From Gossypium raimondii (Eukaryota > Streptophyta > Magnoliopsida > Malvales > Malvaceae), in the NCBI RefSeq assembly GCF_025698545.1, contig NC_068571.1:46533733-46597732 (forward strand): a stretch of 64,000 bases of DNA, written 5' to 3'. Positions 38,547 through 50,853 of this stretch are shown piece after piece. The stretch's first letter is position 1; each line of letters opens with the position of its first letter. The position numbers were made by a program, and so were the translations under genes. Under the pieces are notes generated by a model. That model was not told the origin of the DNA, did not search any database, and saw only the letters and a list, made by a program, of their open reading frames with translations.

Positions 38547-39939
38547 AAGGTTGAGATTCATTTTAATGAACAAAATCCAGTCACTGGTACAATCCATAAT
38601 GCAGCGAGGTGTCCCAGACCATGTATCCACTAATGTAATACTCGTCTCTTTTGAAAGCTATCTCTCTAATAGCTCTTAGAAAAATGAAATCTGATTTTAG
38701 AAAGAAAAGGAGCTAAAATTATGAAACAATAAGTAGCACCAAAACAAGATTATACCACTCGCCACTTTTCTATCTATAAAATGCTTCATTCAACTTTGCT
38801 ATGTTATACTCATTCAATCATTGAGAAAATAATTATCCTTACCAAGGAAACTTTCTAATTTCAATGATTATATTTATTTTAGGTTTAAATTGTTTTTATA
38901 TATTATAGATAAAAATATATATTAATATTTGTTATTTTTAAAAAAAATAGTATTTAATTTTTCTAAAAGAATTAATGTTCGATCAACTTAAAACAAGCAA
39001 CATTCTATAACGCACAAAGACGTCATGCATACAAATGAACTTATGAGTGTGCACGGATTAATACACATAAAATTTGATACTAATAAATCAAATTATATCA
39101 ATTCAGTTAAAATTATTAAAAATATTTTTATAAATTAATAAGAGATTTGAGTCTTTTATATATATATATATTAAAATAATTACAATTCCTTTTAAAAATT
39201 ACTCTTATTTAAAGCTGGTAATTTCAACTTTTGAATTAAAGTGATAAATTTATAGATATCATCAAATAAAAAAAAGTGCAACTCACTTTCATAATTTTAT
39301 TTCCTTGTTTTAGTTTTTTTTTTGAAATTTTAAAGTTTTGATTTTAAAACTACTTTATATTACATATTTACAAATATAAAGATTTCTGGAATAGATCATA
39401 TACATTTCTTAATAGTCGATTAAAAATTAAAAAACATGTCAGAACAACAAAACCCGACATTTTTCATTCAAATTTGAATTGAATGTAATAAACCTTTTTT
39501 AAGATGAATGTAATAGTTTTATTTATTTTTTGTTAAAGTTTTTGGTTGGGAGATAAATTACTATAGTTTACTGTTATCATTTCATCATGTCTTGACTCTT
39601 ACTCAAGAATGGCTAGAATAATATGAGTTTGATGTAATGGATTAATTTGCTTTATTTATAAAAAATATGAATTAATTATATTTTAAATTAATTCAAATAT
39701 TTATTTTTAAAATAAAAAGAGTAAATTTTAGAATGTAAGTTCCATTTTTTATGGTTAAAACTAATTATTGAAAAGTAATTTTAACATTTTCTTTAATTAC
39801 AAAGGAGAAAAAAAATTACAATTTCAATGTTTTTATAAAATATTTTATATACCAAATAAAGAGAAGAAAAGAAATTACTTTCCCTCAAATTGAAGTAAAT
39901 GAAAATTGAGGTTTTAATAGTAAATAATGAATGTACCAT

Positions 39940-40250
39940 TTCCTAATAAATTTTAAAATTATACATGAATTTTAATTTAATGTGTAATTGTATAAATAAA
40001 TTTTAATTTTGATTTAATCATACACATTTAAAGAAATAAATATATCAATTTATTTTTATATTGAATAAATATAATTATCTATGTATGCAATATATAAATA
40101 TAAAATGATGATATATCAATAATTGTGTTAATAATTTAAAAGAATTGGATCAAATAAAATTTTCATGCATAAAATTGCACAAAGTCAAAGTTGATGTATA
40201 CAATTACACATTAAACTATAATTTATGTATAAATTTGGATTTATCCCTTT
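39940..40250. mobile_element. Possible relative of the Mutator-type MITE at 28151
   Basis: It has the repeated phrases TACATGAATTTTAATTT, GCACAAAGTCAAAGTT and ACATTAAACTATAATTTATG, and the right end ATTTGGATTTATCCC. The left end was not found. Confidence 0.4.
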
Positions 40251-40479
40251 TTACTTTCTTCTCTATTTCTGTATGCAATTCAAACATAAGATTAAGTTGA
40301 ATCAATTTTCAACTTCAAGTTGTGATTAAGTTTAACGGAAAATAAAAGAAATAAACCATAATTTTCAAATTGTTCAAAGTTAAATTATTGATTTCTATTA
40401 GATTCTTTGTTGATTTTTCATACTTCTCTTGATTTTTTTGATACGAGGGTTTAAAGTGTGTAACGAATTTGCAGAAAGA

Positions 40480-41340
40480 ACCTACTGATGGGAGGAAATT
40501 GTTTGCTACTGCTTTAGACCAGTCATTGGAATTCTTTCCTCCGCAAGTTCAAGATGGTATCATCATTGTTAAGCCATCGAAGAGGGTATTAGGGTTTGGC
40601 AACATTCTCTAGTTGCTCAGTTCTTGGGACAGCCTCCTAATTTTAGTTTGCTTTAGAGGGTTATGAATTTGCTATGGGAAAAAAAGGGCCATGTGGAAGT
40701 AAGGCTCGCTGGTAAGAATCTTTGTCTTTTTCGGTTGTCGAATTCAGATGCAAGGGACTGGGTACTTGAGAATGGTCCCTAGCATATTCAAAATAATCCT
40801 GTGATTTTGAGAAAGTGGGAGCCTAATATGAAATGTATAGATTTTGATAGCCTGTTTGGGTTCAGTTGAGGCAAGTACCTTCAGAACTTTTCACTAAAAG
40901 ATGTATGAGTTTCATTGCAAGTGCCTTAGGCACTACATCGTACATGAACAATATTTCTACTTCTAAGATGCTAAAGTTTATATAGAAGTTGGAGCTAATC
41001 TAGTGATACCTAGGTTTAGTAATGTGGAGCTTAGTGATGGATCTTTAGCTTTTATTGTAGTTAAAGTACCCTGGCTTCCTGTTATGTGTTCTAGTTGTTG
41101 TTTCTTTGGTCACTCTATTAAAATTTGTCTTACGAAAGTGGTAGTACAAGAGAAGGATTGGAAGCCTAATAAAGTTGGTGAAGGATCTAAAGCTTCTCCA
41201 ACTGTAATGGAAAGTCAGCCTCATTTGATGAGTGAGAATTTTGTTCGTCCTGCAAATAATGAGATAGGGATTAGTGATGTAGGATTTGTGGCAAAGGTGG
41301 TGTTGGGATCTAAAGTCATTAGTCTAGTGATATTGTCAAA
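40480..41340 (+). pseudogene. LINE ORF1-type gene, first part (DUF4283 / zinc-knuckle), decayed
   Basis: Shifted frames contain VQDGIIIVKPSKRVLGFG, GHVEVRLAGKNLCLFRLSNS (about 40690-40740) and RDWVLENG (40756), then in one long frame (41003-41410) VIPRFSNVELSDGSLAFIVV and PWLPVMCSSCCFFGHSIKIC. The last is a CCHC-type zinc knuckle (CxxCxxxGHxxxxC). This is the layout of the DUF4283 plus zf-CCHC_4 proteins that form ORF1 of plant L1-like LINEs. Several stops and frameshifts disrupt it, and it is split by two insertions. Further parts lie at about 43245-43362 and 46576-46800. Confidence 0.75.
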
Positions 41341-43244
41341 TGTATTTGTAATTTTTCGAACATATTGTTTAAATCAAATTCTCCTGATTTCATTAATATT
41401 CTTTGTATAATGTCTTCAATAATTTTTGCACACAAAGCAAAATCCAATGAAATATTAGCTTACTGAGTACTTAACGTTTAACTAATATTAAGTTGTATTA
41501 TGTGGTTGGATCATAATGGTAGAATACAACTTATATTAATAGATAATTTAAATGGTTCATAGTCTAATCCAAATAGAGCAAGTCGATTAAAAGACTATTA
41601 TGTAGTCTAACAAGTACAAATGAGGAAATACCTTATCTTGGGTATTGGAGTGAATGACTCTTAGAAGATAAAGACATAGATATGATTGTCTGGACTGACA
41701 ATACATCGGACATGATCCAAGTAAAATAAATCTTAGATTCGTTTATGGATTTATTCATTTGATGTTCATAGTATGACTTACCTCAATCATAAATAAGTAA
41801 CAGGCTATGTGTGTATAACTCGTATACTTTGATGTATTAAAAGCAAGAGTTCAATTAGTAATAGAGCCGAAAGCTGATATGTTATGTATGCTACTTCTAC
41901 ATGACATAGCTTTATTACAATAGTAGAATTCATAGATTAATAAAGGGTAAATGATATCATCTCACCCACTTTACAGGGTAGATGGAAAAGTATTGTGGCC
42001 ATAGGTCATTTGTCTAAGAATAATTTACTTATTATTTGTTAGTAAATGACTTTTTCATGAATGAAGATGTAATTGCTAACATGAGATAAAATAAGATCAT
42101 ATTGAGTGAACAGATTTAATCCAAAAAAGATTAATAATGTCTTATGAGGGCAAGACACATAAGACAAGGTTATTGGACAAGCAATTGATAAATAGTTTTT
42201 ACAATGGTATATAATAGGAGAGCTTAATCATAATATCAGTAGCAAAATGACTCCATGATTAAATAATGTGGTAATTATTAACACATGAAGAGTCATAAAT
42301 TAATTACAAATTATTTGAGACCTAATTATATACGTATAATCGATCCTCTACTAGCTTGATTCAACTCTAAATGATTTGCAATAGAATCGACATGAATGAA
42401 TGAAAATGACGAATTAGAGAAATAGATCACATTTATCATTATCCATAATGAATGCTTTTTCTCGTTATATGTGAGATATGACTTAGAGATTAAATTAAAT
42501 TTTTGAATTATTATTTAATTATTTGAAATTAATTCATTGAAGTTTGGAGTGGAAATTAAATTAATTAGTCATCACAATTTTAGTGAACAAATTAATTTAA
42601 TTAATTTGCTCATAGTTTCTAGTATAGTAAAGATGTCATGATTTTAACGAAATTAAAATTGGATTGAGAAAATAATTTAACTAGAAAATTAATTAAATAA
42701 ACAATATTTTTAGAAATAGGAAAATAGTTATTGGGTTAGTAAAATTATACGAGTTGGTTTAAAGATCAAATAACACGTATAATTAATACCAAATACATTA
42801 GATAAGCCTGGAGGCCCATCTATATTGCAAGAGGCAACAACCCTAATGTTCATAGGGAGTAATTGTTGCCCCTATGTATCTCTAAATGGGAACACATGTT
42901 GTTTTCCTATCAAAAGAATATTATTTATTTATTCATTATTGGACTGAGACTATTGGTACTCTTGTAAACCTGATTTATTTATCCCCAAATAAATACTATA
43001 TTTTGAGAGAGTTCATCTTTCACTTTCTAGCCTTTGAGAGAATTAATATTTCATTAGATATTAATAAAACTTTCCATTGTGTGTGACTAATTCGTGAATT
43101 TAAAGCTCACACTCTAAACAGACTAGAGTTTAAGATTAGCAGAATAGATTGTTTATTCAAAAGTCGGGAAACATTTTAAAATGTCTAACTCAAAGCACAA
43201 TACTAATTTAGTTAAGATTTATTACTATAAATGTCACAACCACT
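41341..43244. mobile_element. Unidentified AT-rich insertion (about 1.9 kb) inside the LINE ORF1
   Basis: It separates the zinc-knuckle part of ORF1 from the later Ser-rich part. No pol domain is visible. 42805-43170 has a 5'-UTR-like run (AGGCAACAACCC, ATTGTTGCCCC, then GAGAGAATTAATATTTC) that would suit an LTR. The exact ends and a target duplication were not found, so a solo LTR is only a guess. Confidence 0.4.
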
Positions 43245-43362
43245 CCATTTTAGAAAATCTTTTAATTTTCCAACAAGTGGAACATTCTACTTGTTCTCCA
43301 ATAATTAATACTTTGAGTAAGGGAAAAGAAGTGATCTCGAGTTCCTCTAATAAGTTTGTCGT
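43245..43362 (+). pseudogene. LINE ORF1, middle part
   Basis: The frame reads QQVEHSTCSPIINTLSKGKE and then SSSSNKFVV. It is the Ser/Lys-rich tail of the same ORF1, cut at its right by the 3.2-kb element at 43363. Confidence 0.55.
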
Positions 43363-44757
43363 TGTAATAGCTCGTTTTTCAGTAGTTTCGAAAATAGTGA
43401 TTTTGGGATCACGATTCTGACGAGTGAGTTGTAAACATTAGTAATTAATATTTATGAGTTAAATATGGTATTATGGTGAATTTTGGTTGGATAGATTTTA
43501 TTAATTGGCTAGTTAGTCAAGTAAAAGTTGTGCGTAACGAAAGTCAGTGGTTTTGAAAAATGAGGTATTAGGATTTCGTTTTCATAAACTGAGCTTGTAA
43601 ATATTTTTATTAAATATTTACGGAGTTGTGGTATAAGTGGATTGAAGTTTGGTTTGGTAATGTTGATGATTTAATAGTTAATTAAGGAAAAAAGATTAAA
43701 ACGTAAAAACCATAAAAGTTAATTGGTGTTGAATTTTATTAGTGAAGTGACTTAGTTAATGAAGGTGTAAGGGTCTAGGTGGCAAATATACCCCTTTTTC
43801 ACTATGGTGGACGGTTGGTGGCCCTTTTGTTTATTAAAAAAATTACTTAAATTATATTAGAAATTAATAATTAATATATGATAAAACATTAAAAATAAGT
43901 CATCATCTTTAACATTTTCTTCTTCCACCGAATTTCCACCGTAGTTAAACAGAATGAAAGCTTCAAGCTATCAAACTTTCGGCCCTCTTCCATGGTAAGT
44001 AAATATTTTGTTTCTTTTAAACTTTATATTTTTGAGATTGTTGCAACTAGGTCCAACTAACCCAACCTCCATTTTCAAAACTGTTAAAGGTTTTAAAACT
44101 TTCCATTGATGATTTTAGATGTTTTTGATAGAAAATGGTAGATTTGGAAGCTATGAAATGTTTAAGGATTATTTGACAAAATAAATTTTATTAATTTTGC
44201 ATTTAAGGACTAAATTGTGAATATGTTAAAAGTGACTTTTAATTTCTATAAATTTGGATTTTGAGGGCTTAGAAGGACATAATTGAAATTTGGAATGAAA
44301 AGCGAAGCTCCATTGTGAAAGTTATACTTGTTTCAGTTTTAGAGGCTAAATTGAATAAAATGTAAAAATTTAGGAAAATTGTATAAAATAAAATTAAAAT
44401 ATTATAAGCATGGATTTGAGTGTTATTATGAGTCGATATTGTTATTTTGAATCTTAAATATTATATAGATCAAGTTGTTGACTTAGATGAAAAGAGAAAA
44501 TTATTGAGTAGTCCTTGTTAACTAAACTGCTACGATTTATCAGGTAAGTTCATACGGTATAAAGATGTTTAATTTTCTATTGAATTTTATCAATATGTTC
44601 ATTAATGTTTTATTAGCAATTTGAATTGGCTAAGAATTAGTACCTAAATTGAGAATTAAATCAAATTGAAATGGATTGTTGTGAAATGGTATAATGCGAG
44701 GTTAAATCTTGATGAAAATAGTAAAAGTCATATATATGAGGTTATGAGTTTTTCCCA

Positions 44758-44941
44758 GGTTCCGAACTCCTACATATGTTGCGGACTCGAGAATACATGA
44801 ATAGGTTTCGAGCTCCTATATATGTTGTGGATTCGAGAATACAGGAATAGGTTTCGAGCTTCTGCATATGTTGCAGACTTGAGAATACAGGTTTAGGTTT
44901 TGAGCTCCTGCATATGTTGTGGGCTTGAGAATACATGAATA
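44758..44941. repeat. 46-bp minisatellite, 4 copies
   Basis: Units start at 44758, 44804, 44850 and 44896, with exact 46-bp spacing. Each has the form GGTTTCGAGCTCCT.CATATG, then TTG.GGACTCGAGAATACA. The period is not a multiple of three, so the 64-residue frame across it is not a gene. Confidence 0.93.
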
Positions 44942-46089
44942 TTAAGCCCTGACCAGGTTATTTATGTTGTAGGTTCAACCCTATCGGGTAACCAAACACT
45001 ATTACTTTAACATGTATACGGAGTTCTTTTACGAAGTTCCATCGGGTAATGTTATGAATAAAAAGGTGATTTTACGCCATTGATTGTTGGCTAAGTTATA
45101 TGCATATGAGTTGAATATGAGGTATAAGTTGGTTTGAAATGAAAATAAGAATATTTGAGGTTATATATGTGATTGAGCTCAAAATCTTATAAGTTGATGT
45201 TGTTGTTGGAAGTTTGATATGTATATTTGAATTACATAATGGATGTTTATGATAAGAGTATATGATACAAATTGAGTGGTGCTTGTGAGCAAAGTGATAA
45301 ATTAGAAAATGAATTCATGATATAGATATTGGGTTGAGTTTGGAAATTTACCATTTGGAGATATATATACATGTATGGATTTTGCTTTAAGCCTTATGTA
45401 TTTGATATTGTTTTGAATACCATGATAGGTAAGATTTTTTCACATTGAATCATGTTTTTCGTAAGTGGTTAAAGTAAGTTGAATGTTTCTATTGTATGAG
45501 CTTACTAAGTATTTTATATACTTACTCATGTTACTACTTTTCTATAGATTTTGGACTTTTGGAACGTATCAATCGGATCAGCGAAAAGCATACACCTTTC
45601 ATCTCCCGATTCGATAGACTTTTGATGTTTCGAGCTTGGTTATTTGTGTCATGTACTTAGGAGGGTTAAATATTGAAATGTAAAGTTTGTGTTTGTGTTT
45701 GGCATGGTTGAGTTAGGATGTATATAAATATATGAATATATGCATATGGTAACTTGTCATGTTATGGATGAATTGTTACAAGGCTTGATATTAAGAATGT
45801 TTAGGTGAATGGTATTATACTTATGTTTATGATGGTGGTATGAAATGGCTATAGACTTTGGTTGTGTTAAGCAAATGCTTATGTTTGGTATGATTGAGTT
45901 GTGATATGAAATGGTTGAGACATGAATTGAGTTTATTGAATTGTTCGTATATTGGTTGTATGATTATATGATTAGGTGAATTAGTGTTTTAACTTTAAAA
46001 TATGTAAGTTTTGGTGTTGGTTTGATTGGCACAAAAATATCATTAATATAGGTCACTTGAATGGTTGGATTGCAAATGGTTCAAAATAG

Positions 46090-46325
46090 GTAATTTTTTA
46101 TGCACACGGGCTACAACACGGTCGTGTGTCACACATGGTTGGATGACACGACCATGTGCTCAATACGTTCAGGATGGTTTTTAGTCCACACGGCTACAGT
46201 GAGTTATACGGGTTAGTAACATGGCCGTGTAACCCTGAATTACATGGCTTCAATTTGTTACATGGGTTGGTAACATGGCTGTGTGATAGCACCACACGGC
46301 CTGACCATACGACCGTGTGATCCTT
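46090..46325. repeat. Cluster of CACACGG / CCGTGTG palindromic motifs
   Basis: CACGG(T/C)CGTGTG, ATGGCCGTGTAA, ATGGCTGTGTGA, CACACGGCCTGACC and ACGACCGTGTGAT occur within 240 bp in both orientations. The stretch is less AT-rich than the rest of the element. A shorter related run is at 49625-49720. Confidence 0.75.
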
Positions 46326-46575
46326 ATTTTACTATTTTACCTATCTTTTTTTAAATGTTTCAAAATGGTCTCGATTTAGTTGTGAGCTTGTTTAAGGGCT
46401 TTCGTAAGCCCGATTGAGACTCGATTTTGTTTGTAATGCATGTTTAATGTAGACTTAACTAATTTATATTGAATTATGGAATATTATTGAGTAATTTGTA
46501 TAAAAAAATTTCTGTTTACTGTTGTGACATCCTGTAGCTTGGGTCCAACAACTGAACCTGGCATGGGGTGTTACA

Positions 46576-46800
46576 GTTGCCTTGAATAACTCTAAGGAAT
46601 TGGAACTTGCTATTGTTAGTGCTTCTTGGTCAAAAAAGGAGGAGATTTTTAATGTTGTAAACTCTCAAAGTTCACCAAGAAAAGCCAGGGCTACTTCTAC
46701 GAGGGTGGTTAATATTTTGCAAGAGGTCAAGTCTAATAAGAGAGATAATATGGAGAATGAGGTAAGGTAGAAGTTTAGGATTTCAACCTAAAATGGAGGT
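46576..46800 (+). pseudogene. LINE ORF1, last part
   Basis: The frame 46582-46770 reads NNSKELELAIVSASWSKKEE and later SQSSPRKARATSTRVVN, the basic tail seen in plant DUF4283 LINE ORF1 proteins. It continues the frame broken off at 43362. It ends at a stop near 46770. No ORF2 follows. Confidence 0.55.
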
Positions 46801-47297
46801 ACTTCTGTTTCTCATCAATGGTTATTAGTTTTTAAATAAAAGACTTTAATATCCCTTACAAAAGCAAGTAGCTATTATATTAAAATAAATAAATATAATT
46901 TTAAAAAGAGTTTTTAAAAAAAAAGAATATGACTGTATAAAGCAAGCTTGAATTAATGATTTTAAATGTAAACGAGTTTAAATAAAATTTGAGATTCATA
47001 AGTTAAGAGATATCATTTCACTAAAAGATATTACATAAAAGTGAAATTAATATATATATACACTAAAAAGTATGGCACACATGCATGATAAAATTATGCA
47101 AAATAATGTAAAACATGATAACTTGTATATTAATTTTATATAGATTTTTTCATTAAACATAGGAAAAACTTAAATTTTTTATTATAATTAAGTTGGTGTC
47201 CAATTAACTTGTAATATCAACTCAATTCAATTTTAAATTTAAGAATAATATAGATTTAAAATGTTATCTATACTATATATAAGATTTTTTTTACATA

Positions 47298-47610
47298 AAA
47301 AATAACAAAACTAGAGCAAACATATAATAACGGATTCGAAATTGTAACCAAGCATCGCCCGTTGGTTCTATACCCTATTCATAACTAGAATTTTTTCTGA
47401 ACTCTTTCTAATCGGGGCTAAAACTCTAGAAATTAGAAATGCCAAAATAGGAATAGCACTTGATATTATTAGAAATGCCCAGAAAATATTATATTCGTAA
47501 AGCAAAAACATAGACAAACTCCTATGAATGTGAAAAATAGATCGGATTAGTTGCTTCGACCTGGAATTCATTGTCAAGTCATTCACAACTGTTTGTTTAG
47601 TCAAAACAAC
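47298..47610 (-). pseudogene. ndhC: Nuclear copy of plastid ndhC (NUPT)
   Basis: From 47511 downward the minus strand encodes [20 protein letters not shown] and [13 protein letters not shown], the start of NADH dehydrogenase-like subunit 3 of the plastid NDH complex. Near 47375 the frame shifts, and the next part reads [20 protein letters not shown]. An in-frame TAG and the shift show it is dead. 47512-47610 looks like the plastid leader of the same gene (GGAGTTTGTCT before the ATG). The copy stops after about 70 codons of the family's 120. Confidence 0.88.
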
Positions 47611-47883
47611 AATTCAGTTTGATCAGATTGTCTATTTCGTTTGTTTGTTGTGTTTCCATGTTGTGTTTTAAGATTTATTGATTGGAATTAATCCAATTTT
47701 ATTTGCATTCCACTTGAGTTAATGCCACCCATTAATCGGGTCTCAACTCAATGTGAAATTATCAAAAAAGTCATTTTTTACAAATAAATTATTATTATTT
47801 CGAGGGTATTTTTTAATATTTTGATAAATAAAAATAAGCAAACACATAATGAGTATGATGATATTTGAAATCAAAACATCTTA

Positions 47884-48551
47884 GGGCTAGTTTGGCAATG
47901 CTTTTGAAAAGTGCTGCGGAAAAGTGTTGTGGAAAAGTGCTTTTGAATAGTTTGGTTTAAAATTTGAGTGTTTAGCATTGCTGTCAAAAAGTGTTTTTGA
48001 GAAATAAAATGTCCATTTTAGACATGTTATTATCAAGTAACAAATATGCATTTAAATAATATTTAAATTAGTTAATGTTATTATATTTTAGTAAGAATAT
48101 AAAAAATTATTATAACTTGTTGTTAATATTTTAATATATGAAATATAAATTTTAAATAATTTTAAGCAATAAATATTAATTATTTATAAAATTTAATTAG
48201 AATATATAAATATATTTTAAATATTTAAATATAACCATTAAATATTTGTAATTAGTATTTTAAAAATATTTTTTATTTTTAATTAATGATTTTAACACAT
48301 TTGTAATTAAACATCAAGAAAAAAAAGGAAAGTACTATGTTATTTGAGGGGTGAAAAAGTAATTAAGCACCAAAAGTGCTTTTAGGATAGGAAAAGCTAA
48401 AATTTTTAGCTCTTCTTTTCAGAAGTGTTTTTCAGAAGCACTTCTGAAAAGCTAAAAATTTCAGCCAAAAGCAGCTTGTTCTGCACAACTTTTCTTCCAA
48501 AAGTGCTTTTGGAATCGGAAGTGATCTTTTTAAGCAATGAAGAATTGGCCC
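47884..48551. mobile_element. Tourist-like (PIF/Harbinger) element, 668 bp
   Basis: The ends GGGCTAGTTTGGCAATGC and (inverted) GGGCCAATTCTTCATTGC are flanked by TTA on both sides (47881-47883 and 48552-48554). The subterminal parts are rich in AAAAGTGCTTTTGAAAAG palindromes. It is the same family as the 612-bp copy in the copia LTR at 58016. Confidence 0.85.
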
Positions 48552-49245
48552 TTAGTCTTTACCATCTTAATTTTATCATTTCAACTAAAATCACATTTAA
48601 TTGTTTTGTCAATTTTTTAAATAAATTTATTACATAAATATTCTCATTCTCATTTTGAGTGTGTCATAATCTAAAGTTAAATGATGAGTTTCATTTATAT
48701 CTATACTTATTTATTAAACATTTTATTGAGTTGGTGTCCATCAATCGAGTCCCAATTTAGTTAGGGAATTACCAAAAAATTATTTTGTAATGCCCTTAAT
48801 TTTGAACTATTGTTGTTAGTTTTTATTTATAAGTATGAATTTGCTTCCGTGGTTAAATGTTTTGTTGTGTGGCTGAGGTTAAGGGTTCAAGTATCACTTT
48901 TAGAGATTTTTTTTCCCTTTTGGTTCAACTCTTATCATTAAATGTTTGACTTAAGTTTATTTTTGCGTTAATTCGGGTCAAGAGTGAGCCTACTGGTTTG
49001 ATGGTTAAGTTTTAGTAACATTTTAGTTTAGTTAATTTTTTTTAGTTTCTTCCCTTCTCTCCCTTTCTTTTTCTTTTTTTTTTCCATTCTATTTTTTTTC
49101 CTCTTTCGTTCGATTGCTTCTGTAACTTTGCTACCGGGTTAAATCGAGGGTACTGCATTATTCATTGCTTCAATTGAAAGGTTTCTACGTAAGTTTCGTT
49201 GTTGGTTTTCTTCGATTTAGTTTGATTTCATCTTTACTTTGTGAG

Positions 49246-49299
49246 ATTGAATGCTACTATTAACGGTTCCAAATTGAATGCTACTATTAACGGTTCCAA
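49246..49299. repeat. Perfect 27-bp tandem duplication
   Basis: ATTGAATGCTACTATTAACG plus GTTCCAA occurs twice in a row (49246-49272 and 49273-49299) without a mismatch. Confidence 0.95.
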
Positions 49300-49624
49300 A
49301 CTCTTTGTTAATTATTCGAATTGCTTTCGTTTAGGTGAAGATCTTGAGAGGAGTGTTCCTCCATCGAGTTAGTTCTGATTAGTGGCTATACGATCGTTGG
49401 TAAGTGAATAACACTCTGTTTCGGGGTTTTGCTCAAAGTTTTTGATATAGTTCAATTCGATTGCTAAGTTAGCGTTTCAGTTAGATTAATTCGTTAAGAT
49501 GGATATTGGATGGTGGTTTTTAGGTTTTGGATTTTTTTGCGTTGTTCCGGCATTGAAACTACATCAAGTGTGTAACGAAAACATATTTTTTTACGATTTG
49601 CGAGCGTCAGAAAACATGGTTGTC

Positions 49625-49720
49625 AACGCCACACGGCTGTGTGTCAACTGTGTGATAGATCGTGTAACTCAATGTTTGTGTATTAAGGTCACATGGGTCA
49701 GGGACACGGACCATGTAACC
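49625..49720. repeat. Short CACACGG / CCGTGTG-type run
   Basis: GCCACACGGCTGTGTGTCAA, GATCGTGTAACTC, TCACATGGGTCAGGGACACGG and CCATGTAACC echo the motif cluster at 46090-46325. This suggests a fragment of a related element. Confidence 0.55.
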
Positions 49721-50822
49721 TACATCGTATGTGTAATAAAATTTAGTCCAACTTTATACAGATCGATTTATTAATTGGACAAAACATGTATCAGGTTGGA
49801 ATTCATTTTAAAATAAATGATTTTTTTTTGCTTTCATTTAAATTTTTTTGTTTCTCTTGGTTATTAAATTTGCTTTATTTGTAAAATTGCTTCAAAATGA
49901 ATGAAAATGTTGTTAACTTTGCTGATGTGGCATCCACATGGTATCACGTGTATGTCATGTCCTCAATTACTTAATTTATAAAAAAATTAAAATATATTCT
50001 TTAAAATTTTTATAAATTTATAATTTTAAAAATTTTAAAAAATAATTAATTGCTGAAATGAAATCCATATGTATACCACATCAACAAAGTTAGCAGACGG
50101 TAACTTTTTCATCCATTTTGGGAAGATTTGACAAACAACGGAAGTTCAAAGATTAAAATAGGCAAAAATATAGAGAGCTAAAATATTTTTTTGTAAATTA
50201 AAGGGCCAAATAAATCATTATACCAATAAAAAAATAGTGAATATAAAATTAAATACATGAAAGTTATCACTTTTTATTATTACAAATTTTGGTAAATAAA
50301 AAGTCAAACATATATATTCCACACACATTAATATTTACCAAATTTTTAAAAAAGTGATAATTTCCGTTTTGATACTCACTAAGTTTTTATTTTGATGTTA
50401 ACTAAAATATATAATCCTGAAATCCCATTTGAAATGGCAATTTGGTGTTTCACACATTCAAAAAATATTATTTTGTGTTTCATGTAAAATAGTTATAATC
50501 ATTTAGAAGTTATTGAAAAATTATTATTTTTTAAAATGTTAGTGAAAGCACTTTGAGATTTTGTATAATATACAAAAGTCATCAAAAAGACTTATTTTAT
50601 CAAAACAAATCTAACCATCCAAAACCAAAACTTAAAACTAAATCAAATCCAACTAAATTAAAATCATCTAGTGGTTAGAAAAAATCCATCCAACTGAATT
50701 CACATCACTCTAACTTTAAGTTTCTTTTTGGATAATTATCAATTTATGAAAAATGCATAAAAATAGTCCACTATTAAGGCCACTGTAATTTCTTTCCTGG
50801 TGGTTCAAAGCTCATCAACCCC

Positions 50823-50849
<27 letters not shown>
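50823..50849. repeat. (TA)n microsatellite
   Basis: About 13 TA units. Confidence 0.9.

Positions 50850-50853
<4 letters not shown>

Larger units (their letters stand above)
33698..40479. other. Long intergenic region rich in small transposons
   Basis: After the annexin 3' UTR there is no credible gene. Separately listed MITEs occupy parts. 36130-36550 is less AT-rich (GAGTCAGTGAGTCAGTCAGTGAGG and CCAAGCTTGG) and 37670-37760 contains CCGGCCTGAGAAGACGGAGG. Neither has an open frame or RNA fold that I can identify. The remainder is AT-rich. Confidence 0.45.
43363..46575. mobile_element. 3.2-kb TG..CA insertion (solo-LTR-like) nested in the LINE ORF1
   Basis: The ends are TGTAATAGCTCG and GGGGTGTTACA, that is, short inverted termini bounded by TG and CA. 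The flanks GTCGT (43358-43362) and GTTGC (46576-46580) are a plausible 5-bp target duplication with two changes. The coding sequence on both sides is in the same frame if one copy is removed. No protein domain was seen inside. It contains a 4 x 46-bp minisatellite and a cluster of CACACGG/CCGTGTG palindromes near its right end. Such a long TG..CA body without genes best fits a solo LTR of a large gypsy element. Confidence 0.6.

Noticed and set aside
44742..44936. 64-residue repetitive minus-strand frame
   Set aside because: It arises from the 46-bp minisatellite.
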